DNA of 8,600 nt from an uncultured Muribaculaceae bacterium (GTDB lineage Bacteria > Bacteroidota > Bacteroidia > Bacteroidales > Muribaculaceae): assembly GCA_910586175.1 (NCBI GenBank), contig CAJUIJ010000104.1, positions 1-8,600 on the forward strand. Direction: 5' to 3'. Made by a program: the position numbers and the translations under genes. Shown here piece after piece: positions 1 to 7,100 of this stretch. Position 1 is the stretch's first letter. Each line of letters opens with the position of its first letter. A model generated the notes under the pieces. It was not told where the DNA came from. It worked only from the letters and a program-made list of their open reading frames with translations, and did not search any database.

Positions 1-1562
1 TTGCTCCAGTCGTCGGCGATAAGAATATCCTCCGTCCACGGCGAGGGCAGCTTTGAGCCGTGGTTTTGCGAGCCATCCCAAAAGCCGACATATACGCGGT
101 CGTAATACTCGGCTTTCTTCTCTTTCTCCCCTGCTTCGAGGCTCTGTATGGGGTGGGTCTGCATGAAGGGATAGTTGCTCTCGTCCTCCCCCTCGGCGTT
201 GTCCTCGTCGTAGCCGGAGAAGGAAAGGAACAAGACTTTGCCGTATTTTTCCTCTGTGTAGTCGATGCGCGCCGGAACAAACTCTATCTCGATTTGGTCG
301 GCGTTCTCGGATTCGTCGACTATTCGGCCTCCGAAAAGATTCACGGGCTGCAACACACATTTGTAGGTGAATTTGATATATGCGCGTCCGGCTCTCACGA
401 CCAACTCCCCTGCGCGGCTGACGGCGCGGATAACAAAGTAAGCGTCCGCGTCTTTGGCATACAGGAGGCGGTCAATCTGACTGTTGCGGTGGTGCTGCCC
501 ATCCCATGTGCGCCATCCTCTGTTGGCCGCAAGCAGCTCCGACATGGTATTATAGACAACGGCGCGGTCTTTCCACGCCTTGATGAACCAGTCGCATGAG
601 TAGTATTTCCATACGGCGTGGTCGCATTCCTTATAGACAAGATTCTTCGCTTCCTGATATTCGCACCGTGCGTCCTCGACCGATACCTCCGTACTGTGCT
701 CGTCGACGACATTGCGCAGCTGCACCGTGCCGGAGGCTTTGAGGACAGACTGGGTAAAGGCGAAGTCTACACTCTTGGCGCGGTGGTTGATTTCAAACTC
801 CGCGTTAAGAAAAAGTTCCAGCTTCTCGAAAAACTCCGCGACAGTCCAATGCGGCAGGGCGCGGGCATACTGCGGCGTGTACAATGCCGCCGGAAGCGTG
901 TTGCACACAAGGAGGTAGCGGTGTTCCTCCGACTGCTCCCACTCGGAGAGGTCGCACGAGTAGCCCACGGCCTCGCAGATACGCGCCACAATGGTAATGA
1001 GGTAAGGCTGCCACGACAGCCCCCATGTGTCCGGGTGCCATTCGTGGTGCCCCCGGTTTTGGTTGGCGTTGTCAATGACATACTCGGCGAGGTTTTGGAT
1101 ATTGCCCGAATAGTCGTTAACCCACGGCAGGGCCACGGCCTCCGGCCTCGACGAGTTGCCCGGCCACCACGCCTGTGCCGGAGTTGATTTGCCCGACGGC
1201 CAGGAACCGAGGTCGAGTTCATTTATATATATATCGTCGAAGGTCTGCGAGAAATTGCGCTCCGAGCGGCCTTCAAGAAACTGGCATTTGACCTCGGAGG
1301 CATTTATCTCGTTGACTGTGATAGAGCCGAACTTGAAAAACTTGCCGTGGCGTATCTCGCACTCGAAAATCACCTTTCGGGCAATTACATCGGCGCGGTT
1401 GATGTTGCCGAAGATGGCGATGTTCTCCGGGCAGTCTTTGAGCGGAAAGGTGATACTCAAAGTATAGCCGTCGCTCCCCGAAAAGAGGCGGTTTTCGGCG
1501 ACATACTCAAATGAGGTGCCGGATTTGAGGACTGCATTATGGCCGTTGATTTTAATTTCCAT
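1..1562 (-). CDS. Phage tail/baseplate-type protein, C-terminus cut by window edge
   Basis: Seen: an uninterrupted minus-strand frame from ATG 1562 leftward past base 1, giving 520 codons with no stop. It begins MEIKINGHNAVLKSG. The protein is soluble and aromatic-rich, with no signal peptide or membrane segment. Residues 15-56 are beta-rich and contain YTLSITFPL. Residues 240-270 (TVAEFFEKLELFLNAEFEI) have the alpha-beta pattern seen in domains of tail hub proteins. Residues 455-485 are acidic and then lysine/glutamate-rich. Known: in siphophages and Mu-like phages the gene after the tape measure usually encodes a tail-tip, distal-tail or hub protein. Inferred: a role at the tail tip or baseplate, from position and general fold pattern only; a tail-associated protein of other function is possible. 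It follows the small lipoprotein gene by 52 bases and has its own promoter-like box and a hairpin abutting the start. The long plus-strand frames over it are shadows. Confidence 0.75.
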   Translation of the reverse strand, partial: MEIKINGHNAVLKSGTSFEYVAENRLFSGSDGYTLSITFPLKDCPENIAIFGNINRADVIARKVIFECEIRHGKFFKFGSITVNEINASEVKCQFLEGRSERNFSQTFDDIYINELDLGSWPSGKSTPAQAWWPGNSSRPEAVALPWVNDYSGNIQNLAEYVIDNANQNRGHHEWHPDTWGLSWQPYLITIVARICEAVGYSCDLSEWEQSEEHRYLLVCNTLPAALYTPQYARALPHWTVAEFFEKLELFLNAEFEINHRAKSVDFAFTQSVLKASGTVQLRNVVDEHSTEVSVEDARCEYQEAKNLVYKECDHAVWKYYSCDWFIKAWKDRAVVYNTMSELLAANRGWRTWDGQHHRNSQIDRLLYAKDADAYFVIRAVSRAGELVVRAGRAYIKFTYKCVLQPVNLFGGRIVDESENADQIEIEFVPARIDYTEEKYGKVLFLSFSGYDEDNAEGEDESNYPFMQTHPIQSLEAGEKEKKAEYYDRVYVGFWDGSQNHGSKLPSPWTEDILIADDWS

Positions 1563-1591
1563 AACTTGTATTTTCCACGAAAGTACAAGTT
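1563..1591 (-). repeat. 8-bp inverted repeat abutting the start codon of the tail protein gene
   Basis: AACTTGTA (1563-1570) and TACAAGTT (1584-1591) are perfect reverse complements separated by 13 bases. In the mRNA the stem would end directly at the ATG (1562-1560). There is no U-tract after it, so it is not an intrinsic terminator for the gene upstream. It also overlaps the promoter-like box, so it could be an operator or a structure controlling translation. Confidence 0.5.
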
Positions 1592-1608
1592 GCAGAAAAA
1601 TGAGAAAA
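1578..1608 (-). promoter_or_regulatory. Weak Bacteroides-type promoter for the tail protein gene
   Basis: On the minus strand TTTT (1608-1605) is followed after 19 bases by TACTTTCG (1585-1578). This matches the Bacteroides pattern TTTG then TAnnTTTG with one mismatch in each box. It lies 15 bases upstream of ATG 1562. The spacing equals that of the better promoter before the tape measure gene. It would let the tail protein be transcribed independently of the lipoprotein gene. Two mismatches make it uncertain. Confidence 0.35.
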
Positions 1609-1614
1609 AGACAA

Positions 1615-2100
1615 TCAAAATCGAATTGTATTGTGATTTTCTTTCTCTAAAAGAGCTTCCCACAAATCACAATCTTCTGCTTTTGAAATAATTAGACCTT
1701 GTTGTAAGCCATTGCTACCTAAAATACGTTTATATTCGGTGTCAACTGATATTTCAAGCAAATCATCATGCTTATATAAAGGGTCGTGCATAGGCGATAT
1801 AAAATAGACCCGATTTGCAATCGAATCATAGACCCCGAAAAATGGGGAATCGGAAGATAGGTTGTTTTTCCTCAACTCAAAAGATAAAACTTGAACTTCT
1901 ACTAAATATATGTCTGGCCAATCCCCAAAGAAATCTTTTAGCAATTTCTTGGATATGACTTTGCCCTCCAGCCGATAATCAACCGCAGAGAGATATGTTG
2001 CAAAAGTTTTCTCGGAAGTTTTATATTGCGTGGAGTTATTTTTGCAGTTGGTAGCAATAAGAAGCCATCCTAATACGCCAAATATCAGGATATACTTCAT
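1615..2100 (-). CDS. Small predicted lipoprotein, moron-like, between tail genes
   Basis: Seen: 161 codons from ATG 2100 (MKYILIFGVLGWLLIATNC) to TGA at 1615. The N-terminus is a short signal peptide: Lys2, a hydrophobic stretch of about 14 residues, then Cys19 as the probable lipidated residue. Asn just before the Cys is atypical for a lipobox. The mature part is about 140 residues, mixed and soluble, with WPDIYLVEVQVLSFEL in its middle. I recognise no family. In-frame starts at GTG 2130 and ATG 2124 add up to ten residues, but they fall on or next to the promoter-like box, so 2100 is preferred. GC is about 36% over 360 bases, far below both neighbours, which suggests separate acquisition. 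Known: morons are independently transcribed foreign genes in phage structural operons, and some phage lipoproteins block superinfection. Inferred: an envelope-acting accessory protein, possibly superinfection exclusion. A plain hypothetical lipoprotein is equally compatible. Confidence 0.72.
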   Translation of the reverse strand: MKYILIFGVLGWLLIATNCKNNSTQYKTSEKTFATYLSAVDYRLEGKVISKKLLKDFFGDWPDIYLVEVQVLSFELRKNNLSSDSPFFGVYDSIANRVYFISPMHDPLYKHDDLLEISVDTEYKRILGSNGLQQGLIISKAEDCDLWEALLEKENHNTIRF

Positions 2101-2129
2101 ACAATATTTTGCAATGCCATTCATCAGCA

Positions 2130-2137
2130 CAAAGTTA
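2130..2137 (-). promoter_or_regulatory. Promoter -7 box for the small lipoprotein gene
   Basis: The minus strand reads TAACTTTG, a perfect match to TAnnTTTG, placed 16 bases after the tape measure stop and 29 bases before ATG 2100. No TTTG-like -33 box is found 18-22 bases upstream, so only half of the promoter is supported. Its position in the short gap favours separate expression of the lipoprotein gene. Confidence 0.45.
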
Positions 2138-2153
2138 GCATAAATCTGTGAGA

Positions 2154-5100
2154 TTAGTGCTTAGTCTTGGGAGATTTGTTGCGTATAAGTCTATCGTATT
2201 CCTCCTGGGCGCGTTGTATGCCGTAATCGCCGGCAACGGTGTTCACGGTTACAAACGGCTCGTTGAGCCTTTCATCGAGGCGGTCGAGGGTGGCGTACAG
2301 CCTTTCGTCCGACTGCGCCGGGGCGGTGTTGTAGGTGTTGTTCACTATGGTTGGGGCTGCGGGCTGCTGCGCGGCAAGGACGGCGGGAGCCGTAATCGTG
2401 CGCGACACATCGGCGGCGGTGATGGAGCCGATTGTGTTGTTTCGCTGCGCATAGTCCAGAGCCTCCAACAACGGGCGGGTTCGGGGATTGCTGACAAGTC
2501 GCTGCGAGGCGACCCATTCCCCTTTGTGAACAACTCCGGCCACTTCATCGGGTCTGCCCTCCGGGGTAAAACCTCCCGACTGATAGCCCTGCGCCTCCGA
2601 AGCCTGTTGCTGCTTCTTGATGGTGGCAATCTGTATGGCACCGGCTGCGACGGCCATAGCCGCCGCGATGGGCGCCAGGATGTAGCCGATTACAGGCACG
2701 GCGGCGGCCGAGCCGTAGGCGTTGAGGGCGTTGGTGGCGGTCTGCGCCACGGCCTGAATAACCTGCATTACGAACATCTTGCGGTTGGCCTCCTTCTTGA
2801 TTTTGGCAAGCTCCTTCTCCTTCTGCTTCTCCGCTTTCTTGACGCGGTAGGAATTGCCCTCTGCCAGTTCAATCTCACGGTCGTACTTCTTCTCGGCCTT
2901 TGCCGTTTCGAGGTCGGCACACGCCCTTACATACTCCGAATACTGCTGCATCCCGGCAGTCATCACGGCAAAGACCGACGAGGCGAGTGCGGCAAGGCGC
3001 GTCGCCCAGTTGCCGCCGTCTTCCTCGGTGGAGTCAAAAAAGTTCTTCCATGCCTCGTAGATGTCGAGCAACTGGTTTGTCTGCGTCGAGCCGAAGCGGC
3101 GTACTCCCTCGATGGCTTTCTTCTCGTAAGCGCGGTTGATGCGGTCTTTTGCCGCCTCGGCCTGTTCGTGTGAGATAACGCCCTGCGCTTCGAGCGAGGC
3201 CACAATATCGAGTTCGCGCCTCTTTGCGGCGGCCATCTGCCCCGCCGATCCCTGCGAGGGTTTGGCGTTATCGGGCAGATATTGGTCGGCATACTTCTTG
3301 CGGAGGTCGCGCTGCGCGGCAAGGAAATCCCCGTAAGAGATAAGTTCCTTGTCGTATGCTTCGAGCAAAAGGTCTTCCTCCAGACGCATACGCTCCCCGG
3401 CCTCGCGGTATTCATACTGCTTGCGCCACTCGGTGATGCGTCCGGCAAGAAGCTGCTGACGGCGCAGCCGCTCCGCGTCCTCTGCCTGTTCAATCTGCAC
3501 GACATAGCTGTGGTATTCCTCGCTGTCTTTGGTGTAAGCGTCGCGCATCCGGGCGAGGTATTTCATCTTAATCTCGAAAAGCCGCTGCTGCAAGGCTTCC
3601 TCGTTTCCGTAGAGCGCGTTTCCGGGCGTGGCCGCGTCCATGCGCGCCTGTGTTTCCTCGGCCTGTTGGCTGCGGCGGCTTTCCTCGACCGACATACGGG
3701 CGTTGCGCTGCAACCACTCGGCCTGATACTCGGCCTTTCTTTTGAGAATTTCCTTGTAGTCCTCGTCCTCGGTGAGATTGAACTGGGTATAGACCGCCTC
3801 GCGGTCGGTGAAATACTTCATTTCAATCTCGTGCTTCTTCATAAGAAAGTCCGTCCACGATTTAAGCCCTGCCGAATAGTCGCTGACATTCTGCGCGGCA
3901 CCGGCCTCCCATTCACCCTTTGCGTCGTTGAGGCTTTCCTTGAACTCACGCCGCGCCTTGATGGTGTTGCGGCGTTCCTCCGCCTCACGCGCCCTGCGGT
4001 CTTTCTCCGATTCGTAGGGAGTGAAATCATCGAGGGAGAAATCCGGGTTGCCGGGCACCGGGTCTGCCGAAGGGGATTCGAGCAGCGACAGCCGGGCCCG
4101 CGCCTCGTCGAGAAACTGCGACAGTTCCGGGGCTGACAGTTGGCGCGTTGTGGGGTTCGGCTCGTTGATGCCGACGATGATTGTTCCTCCCTGCCCCTGC
4201 GCCTCTTTGCCCTCGAAGTCGGTTATGAGCGATTGAAGCTGCGCCGACGAATATCCGGCTAACGGATTGGTGTCGCGCTCTATCTGCCGTATCTCCCCCA
4301 TAGCGGTGTTGTATTCGCCGTGGGTGCCTATCATTTCGTTCACGACATTTACAGGGTGCGCCGTCCATCCCCATTTGTCTTGTAACGAGCCTTTGATGCC
4401 TTGCAGTTCGCCGACAATATCCTGCCCGATAGTGCCGGTGGTCTGCAAGTCTATGACGACGCGGTTTGTGATGCGCACGGCGTCCTTGTAGGACTTGCCG
4501 TAGGCGACAAGCTGCTCCTGCAATTTCTTCGCAAGGCCGCTGAAAGCGTCGTCGAAGGTTTCCTGCGCGGCGTCTTTCGCGCCCTGTATGGCCCGCTCTT
4601 TGGCGGCGATACGCGCTGCCGCCGCAAGGCGGTTGTAGGCGGCGGTGAGGTTGGTAATCTCTCCGCGCTCGTTGATGAGGCCGCGAAGATATTTGCCGTA
4701 CTGCGATATGATGGTGTCCTTGACCTCCTTGTATTCTTTCGTGCCGCGCTTGCAGGCTTCGAGTTTTCCAAAGAGTTCATCGAGTTGCCGCTGCTCCTTC
4801 GACAGTTCCTTTGAGAAATTGGCGGCGGTGTTTACGGCCTCGCGCAGTTTCTTCGTATATTCGGAAGTACGGTCGCACAACGCTTTGACAACGAGCACAA
4901 GGGCGGTTACGGCTGCGAGTATAAGCCCGAAGGGATTTGCCGACATCGCGGCGGTAAGGAGCCGGAAGGCATGGGTGGCCGCGCCTATCCCCTGCGTGAA
5001 GGCGATAACGGCGATACGACCGAGCACCACGGCTATGCGCCAGGCGTTGTGCAGGGCCGTGGCCGTCTTCACCACGACGTTGTAGGCGGCGTGTGCCACT

Positions 5101-6662
5101 TTCATAACGCCTATGTAGGTGTAGTAGGTGGCGAACACGGCACAGATGCCTAAGATTGCCGTGCGGTATTTGATGAGGAAGGTAACGATGACGTTCAGCA
5201 CCCGGAGGAATACCGAGGACGATGTGTAGATATGGCGCATGACCGGGTACAGCTTCTCGCCCAGTTCGATGGCAAGCTCCGACACGCGCTTCCGCGCCTT
5301 GTCGATGCTCGCCTGTGCGGTGTTGTTGAAGATGGCGTACTCGTTGGAGGCCGAAGTGCCCTCGCGGAAAGCCTGGTTGGCCTCGCCCAACTGCCATTTG
5401 AGGAAGTCGAGGTGCGACGACAGATTGGAGAGAACCGAGGACACGCGGGCACCGTCGAGGCCGAGGTCCTGGAAAAGCGGAGAGAGGACGGCGAGAGCCT
5501 GGTCTTCGCCGAGTCTGCCGAGGGCTTCGAGGAACATCATCACGCCCTGCGTGGTGGATTTGTTGAGGGTCTCGATGAAGGCATTGGTTTCCAGTCCTAC
5601 CTTTCTCGCCATCTCGCCCGGCTTCTTGAAAAGCTCCATGATGGTGCGCTGCAAGGCTGTGGCCGACATTTCCACTTTCTGCCCGTGAGCGTCGAGCGTG
5701 GCGGCGAAAGCCATAATCTCCGGGATAGTCATTTTGGCGGTCGAGCCGATGCCGGCCATACGCTGCGCGAACTCCACTATGAAGGGCTTGGCGGCGGTGC
5801 AGTTCTGGGAGAGGTGGTTGACGGTCGAGCCGACTTTCAGCATCGCCTCGCGGACGCCGTACATCTGTTCCATGCCGAAGATGTTAGAGAGTTTGGCGAT
5901 GGTCTGCGTGGCACCTTCGCCGAGGTCTACGAGCGCGACATTGATAATGGAAGCCGCCTCGACATACTCCTTGACAGACTGAACCGTGTTGTAGCCGAGG
6001 CGTCCGCCCTCCTGTGCGAGAAGGTTAAGCTGCTCACGCGCCAGTCGGGTGTCCATCCCTTTGAAGATCTCGTTGAGTTCTTCAACCTCGGCGGCGGTCA
6101 TTCGGGTGTATTTGATGGTGTTGGCCATCTGTTCGTCCATATCGGCGTAGGCGTTGACGGCCTTACGCCCGGCCATCACCAGCCCCGTAACTGCGGCGAC
6201 AACGCCCAGTATCGCCGTCTGGCAGTTGTTGAGCCAGTTGTTGAAGCGTTGCCACCGGGTCTGTCCGACAGCCATCTGCGCGTTGACTTTGGCGATTTCG
6301 GCTTTAACGGCCTTGATTTTGGCAAGCTGCGCATCCCACGCGGGGGTGCCGCGCTGTATGCCGTTAAGCTGTGATTGCAGGGTGCGGAGGGTCTTGTTGA
6401 GTTCGCGCGGAGTGGCGCGGTCCATTCGCGCAAGCACCTGTTCGGCGGTTTTGGCCGAGGACTGCAACTGCTGGATGAGGCCGTTGGTCTGCCGTAATTC
6501 CTTTTGCAACTTCGACATTGTGGCCTTATCCCCGGCGGTCGCCGCTTTGGAGATTTTCTTCTCCAATGTGGCGGCTTCGTTCTGCAAGCGTTTGAGCATC
6601 TGCTGGGCTTGCTTGCCGTTGACCGAGAGGGTTACAGTTGCGGAAGTATTGTAATTAGCCAT
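2154..6662 (-). CDS. Phage tail tape measure protein (TP901-type core)
   Basis: Sets the length of the tail tube during assembly and is ejected ahead of the DNA at infection. Seen: 1502 residues, ATG 6662 to TAA 2154. Residues 14-130 are coiled-coil-like. A hydrophobic segment lies at about 148-165. Residues 165-470 resemble the TP901 tape measure core (for example the stretch around TRLAREQLNLLAQEGGRLGY). Hydrophobic helices follow at 485-520 and 545-596, the latter with NPFGLILAAVTALVL, typical of tape measures. Charged helical regions cover 600-700 and 880-1190. An Ala-rich hydrophobic stretch at 1300-1348 precedes the C-terminal motif GGFT...AGVVHKGEWV (about 1363-1384), which is widespread in tape measure proteins. 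It ends KSPKTKH. The start sits 19 bases after a TAnnTTTG box, in an A/T-rich leader without a Shine-Dalgarno. Tail chaperone and tube genes, usual just upstream, are missing. The family assignment is secure; the domain limits are by eye. Confidence 0.96.
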   Translation of the reverse strand: MANYNTSATVTLSVNGKQAQQMLKRLQNEAATLEKKISKAATAGDKATMSKLQKELRQTNGLIQQLQSSAKTAEQVLARMDRATPRELNKTLRTLQSQLNGIQRGTPAWDAQLAKIKAVKAEIAKVNAQMAVGQTRWQRFNNWLNNCQTAILGVVAAVTGLVMAGRKAVNAYADMDEQMANTIKYTRMTAAEVEELNEIFKGMDTRLAREQLNLLAQEGGRLGYNTVQSVKEYVEAASIINVALVDLGEGATQTIAKLSNIFGMEQMYGVREAMLKVGSTVNHLSQNCTAAKPFIVEFAQRMAGIGSTAKMTIPEIMAFAATLDAHGQKVEMSATALQRTIMELFKKPGEMARKVGLETNAFIETLNKSTTQGVMMFLEALGRLGEDQALAVLSPLFQDLGLDGARVSSVLSNLSSHLDFLKWQLGEANQAFREGTSASNEYAIFNNTAQASIDKARKRVSELAIELGEKLYPVMRHIYTSSSVFLRVLNVIVTFLIKYRTAILGICAVFATYYTYIGVMKVAHAAYNVVVKTATALHNAWRIAVVLGRIAVIAFTQGIGAATHAFRLLTAAMSANPFGLILAAVTALVLVVKALCDRTSEYTKKLREAVNTAANFSKELSKEQRQLDELFGKLEACKRGTKEYKEVKDTIISQYGKYLRGLINERGEITNLTAAYNRLAAAARIAAKERAIQGAKDAAQETFDDAFSGLAKKLQEQLVAYGKSYKDAVRITNRVVIDLQTTGTIGQDIVGELQGIKGSLQDKWGWTAHPVNVVNEMIGTHGEYNTAMGEIRQIERDTNPLAGYSSAQLQSLITDFEGKEAQGQGGTIIVGINEPNPTTRQLSAPELSQFLDEARARLSLLESPSADPVPGNPDFSLDDFTPYESEKDRRAREAEERRNTIKARREFKESLNDAKGEWEAGAAQNVSDYSAGLKSWTDFLMKKHEIEMKYFTDREAVYTQFNLTEDEDYKEILKRKAEYQAEWLQRNARMSVEESRRSQQAEETQARMDAATPGNALYGNEEALQQRLFEIKMKYLARMRDAYTKDSEEYHSYVVQIEQAEDAERLRRQQLLAGRITEWRKQYEYREAGERMRLEEDLLLEAYDKELISYGDFLAAQRDLRKKYADQYLPDNAKPSQGSAGQMAAAKRRELDIVASLEAQGVISHEQAEAAKDRINRAYEKKAIEGVRRFGSTQTNQLLDIYEAWKNFFDSTEEDGGNWATRLAALASSVFAVMTAGMQQYSEYVRACADLETAKAEKKYDREIELAEGNSYRVKKAEKQKEKELAKIKKEANRKMFVMQVIQAVAQTATNALNAYGSAAAVPVIGYILAPIAAAMAVAAGAIQIATIKKQQQASEAQGYQSGGFTPEGRPDEVAGVVHKGEWVASQRLVSNPRTRPLLEALDYAQRNNTIGSITAADVSRTITAPAVLAAQQPAAPTIVNNTYNTAPAQSDERLYATLDRLDERLNEPFVTVNTVAGDYGIQRAQEEYDRLIRNKSPKTKH

Positions 6663-6681
6663 AATTCAATAGTTTATTGCG

Positions 6682-6712
6682 CAAATGTAAACCTTGCCTC
6701 TTTGCCCCTAAA
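6682..6712 (-). promoter_or_regulatory. Bacteroides-type promoter of the tape measure gene
   Basis: On the minus strand TTTA (6712-6709) is followed after 19 bases by TACATTTG (6689-6682), a perfect -7 TAnnTTTG and a three-of-four -33 box. Transcription would start roughly 10-15 bases before ATG 6662. A small CAATA/TATTG hairpin (6667-6679) lies in the leader. The -33 box lies inside a 9-bp palindrome (6705-6729), so a repressor or activator could act there. Confidence 0.55.
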
Positions 6713-6729
6713 AGACGGAGTTTTAGGGG
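6705..6729. repeat. 9-bp palindrome over the -33 element, operator-like
   Basis: CCCCTAAAA (6705-6713) and TTTTAGGGG (6721-6729) are perfect reverse complements with a 7-base spacer. Neither strand has a T-run after the stem, so it is not an obvious terminator. The left arm covers the TTTA -33 box of the tape measure promoter, which suits an operator. Confidence 0.6.
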
Positions 6730-6733
6730 TGTG

Positions 6734-6782
6734 GAGCGCAGATAACGGGCGGCTGTGCCGTCGGGTCCCGTTGTCTGCGCTC
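6734..6782. repeat. 16-bp stem-loop with an inner hairpin
   Basis: The arm GAGCGCAGATAACGGG (6734-6749) pairs with CCCGTTGTCTGCGCTC (6767-6782). Fifteen pairs are Watson-Crick and one, T6743 with G6773, is G-U wobble in a plus-strand RNA but A-C mismatch in a minus-strand RNA. The 17-base loop contains a second hairpin, CGGC-TGT-GCCG (6750-6760). There is no U-tract on either side. It could be a cruciform, a structured RNA or a protein-binding site. Confidence 0.7.
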
Positions 6783-6832
6783 TGAAAAGGCACATCCCGG
6801 CGCGATGGTATGGGGATGAAATCGGGTCCCGT
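6761..6832. repeat. Two copies of a near-palindromic 11-mer
   Basis: TCGGGTCCCGT occurs at 6761-6771 and again at 6822-6832. The core CGGG-T-CCCG is a palindrome around its middle base. The first copy overlaps the loop and right arm of the 16-bp stem-loop. The second is flanked by GAAAT (6818-6822) and ATTTC (6836-6840). Two copies 61 bases apart could be binding sites for one dimeric protein. Confidence 0.4.
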
Positions 6833-6895
6833 ATCATTTCGCCGGTAAGGAGGTGCCACACAACGGTTTAACCGTGCCGTTTTCGGCGGCTCTAC

Positions 6896-6912
6896 AAAAT
6901 CCCACGGATTTT
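6896..6912. repeat. 7-bp hairpin, weak terminator-like
   Basis: AAAATCC (6896-6902), loop CAC, GGATTTT (6906-6912), followed on the plus strand by T and A. The T-run is mostly part of the stem and the stem is AT-rich, so it would be a poor terminator on either strand. Confidence 0.35.
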
Positions 6913-6934
6913 TAGGAGGTTAAAATCGTTGCAA

Positions 6935-6960
6935 GCCTGAAAGACAGCGGTTTATCAGGC
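6935..6960. repeat. 6-bp inverted repeat
   Basis: GCCTGA (6935-6940) and TCAGGC (6955-6960) are perfect reverse complements 14 bases apart. It sits just before the stronger GC hairpin at 6972-6993, so the two may form one site. Confidence 0.35.
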
Positions 6961-6971
6961 GCAAAGGGGGT

Positions 6972-6993
6972 TCGGGGGAATATTTTCCCCCGA
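6972..6993. repeat. 9-bp GC-rich hairpin
   Basis: TCGGGGGAA (6972-6980), loop TATT, TTCCCCCGA (6985-6993). The stem is perfect and stable, and it is flanked by G-runs on the left (6966-6970) and C-runs on the right (7012-7017). No T-run follows on either strand, so it is not a standard terminator. Hairpins of this kind next to a nick site are common in transfer origins, but no relaxase gene is in view, so the role is open. Confidence 0.55.
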
Positions 6994-7100
6994 GGGTGCC
7001 TCGCACTATCCCCCCACGGCCTGTCGCTTTTTTCGGCTCGCCTCGGCTTTTCGGAGCGGAATATGTAACCGCCCCCACCTCGCCGCCCCTACTTGCCCCA

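Noticed and set aside
60..1187. Two plus-strand frames (60-599 and 618-1187)
   Set aside because: Both are antisense to the continuous 520-codon minus-strand tail protein frame.
2148..3173. A 341-residue plus-strand frame over the tape measure C-terminus
   Set aside because: Antisense shadow of the conserved C-terminal motif region; the Gly/Leu/Arg-rich product has no recognisable features.
3282..4136. A 284-residue plus-strand frame
   Set aside because: Antisense to the charged helical part of the tape measure protein; the Leu/Val-rich product mirrors Glu/Lys codons on the other strand.
5232..6374. A 380-residue plus-strand frame antisense to the tape measure gene
   Set aside because: It lies wholly inside a confidently identified gene on the other strand. 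GC-rich codon use leaves antisense frames open, and its product has no domain pattern.
6655..6861. A 68-residue minus-strand frame overlapping the tape measure start by eight bases, as a translationally coupled gene would
   Set aside because: It runs through the 16-bp stem-loop, the palindrome and the promoter, so its sequence is dictated by those structures; no chaperone-like pattern is seen.
6845..6920. Two AGGAGG motifs on the plus strand (near 6848 and 6914) as ribosome binding sites
   Set aside because: Neither is followed at proper spacing by a start codon opening a frame of useful length, and Bacteroidales rarely rely on Shine-Dalgarno sites.
6960..7000. A tRNA T-arm-like GGTTCG within the GC hairpin region
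   Set aside because: No acceptor stem, D-arm or anticodon arm can be fitted around it.
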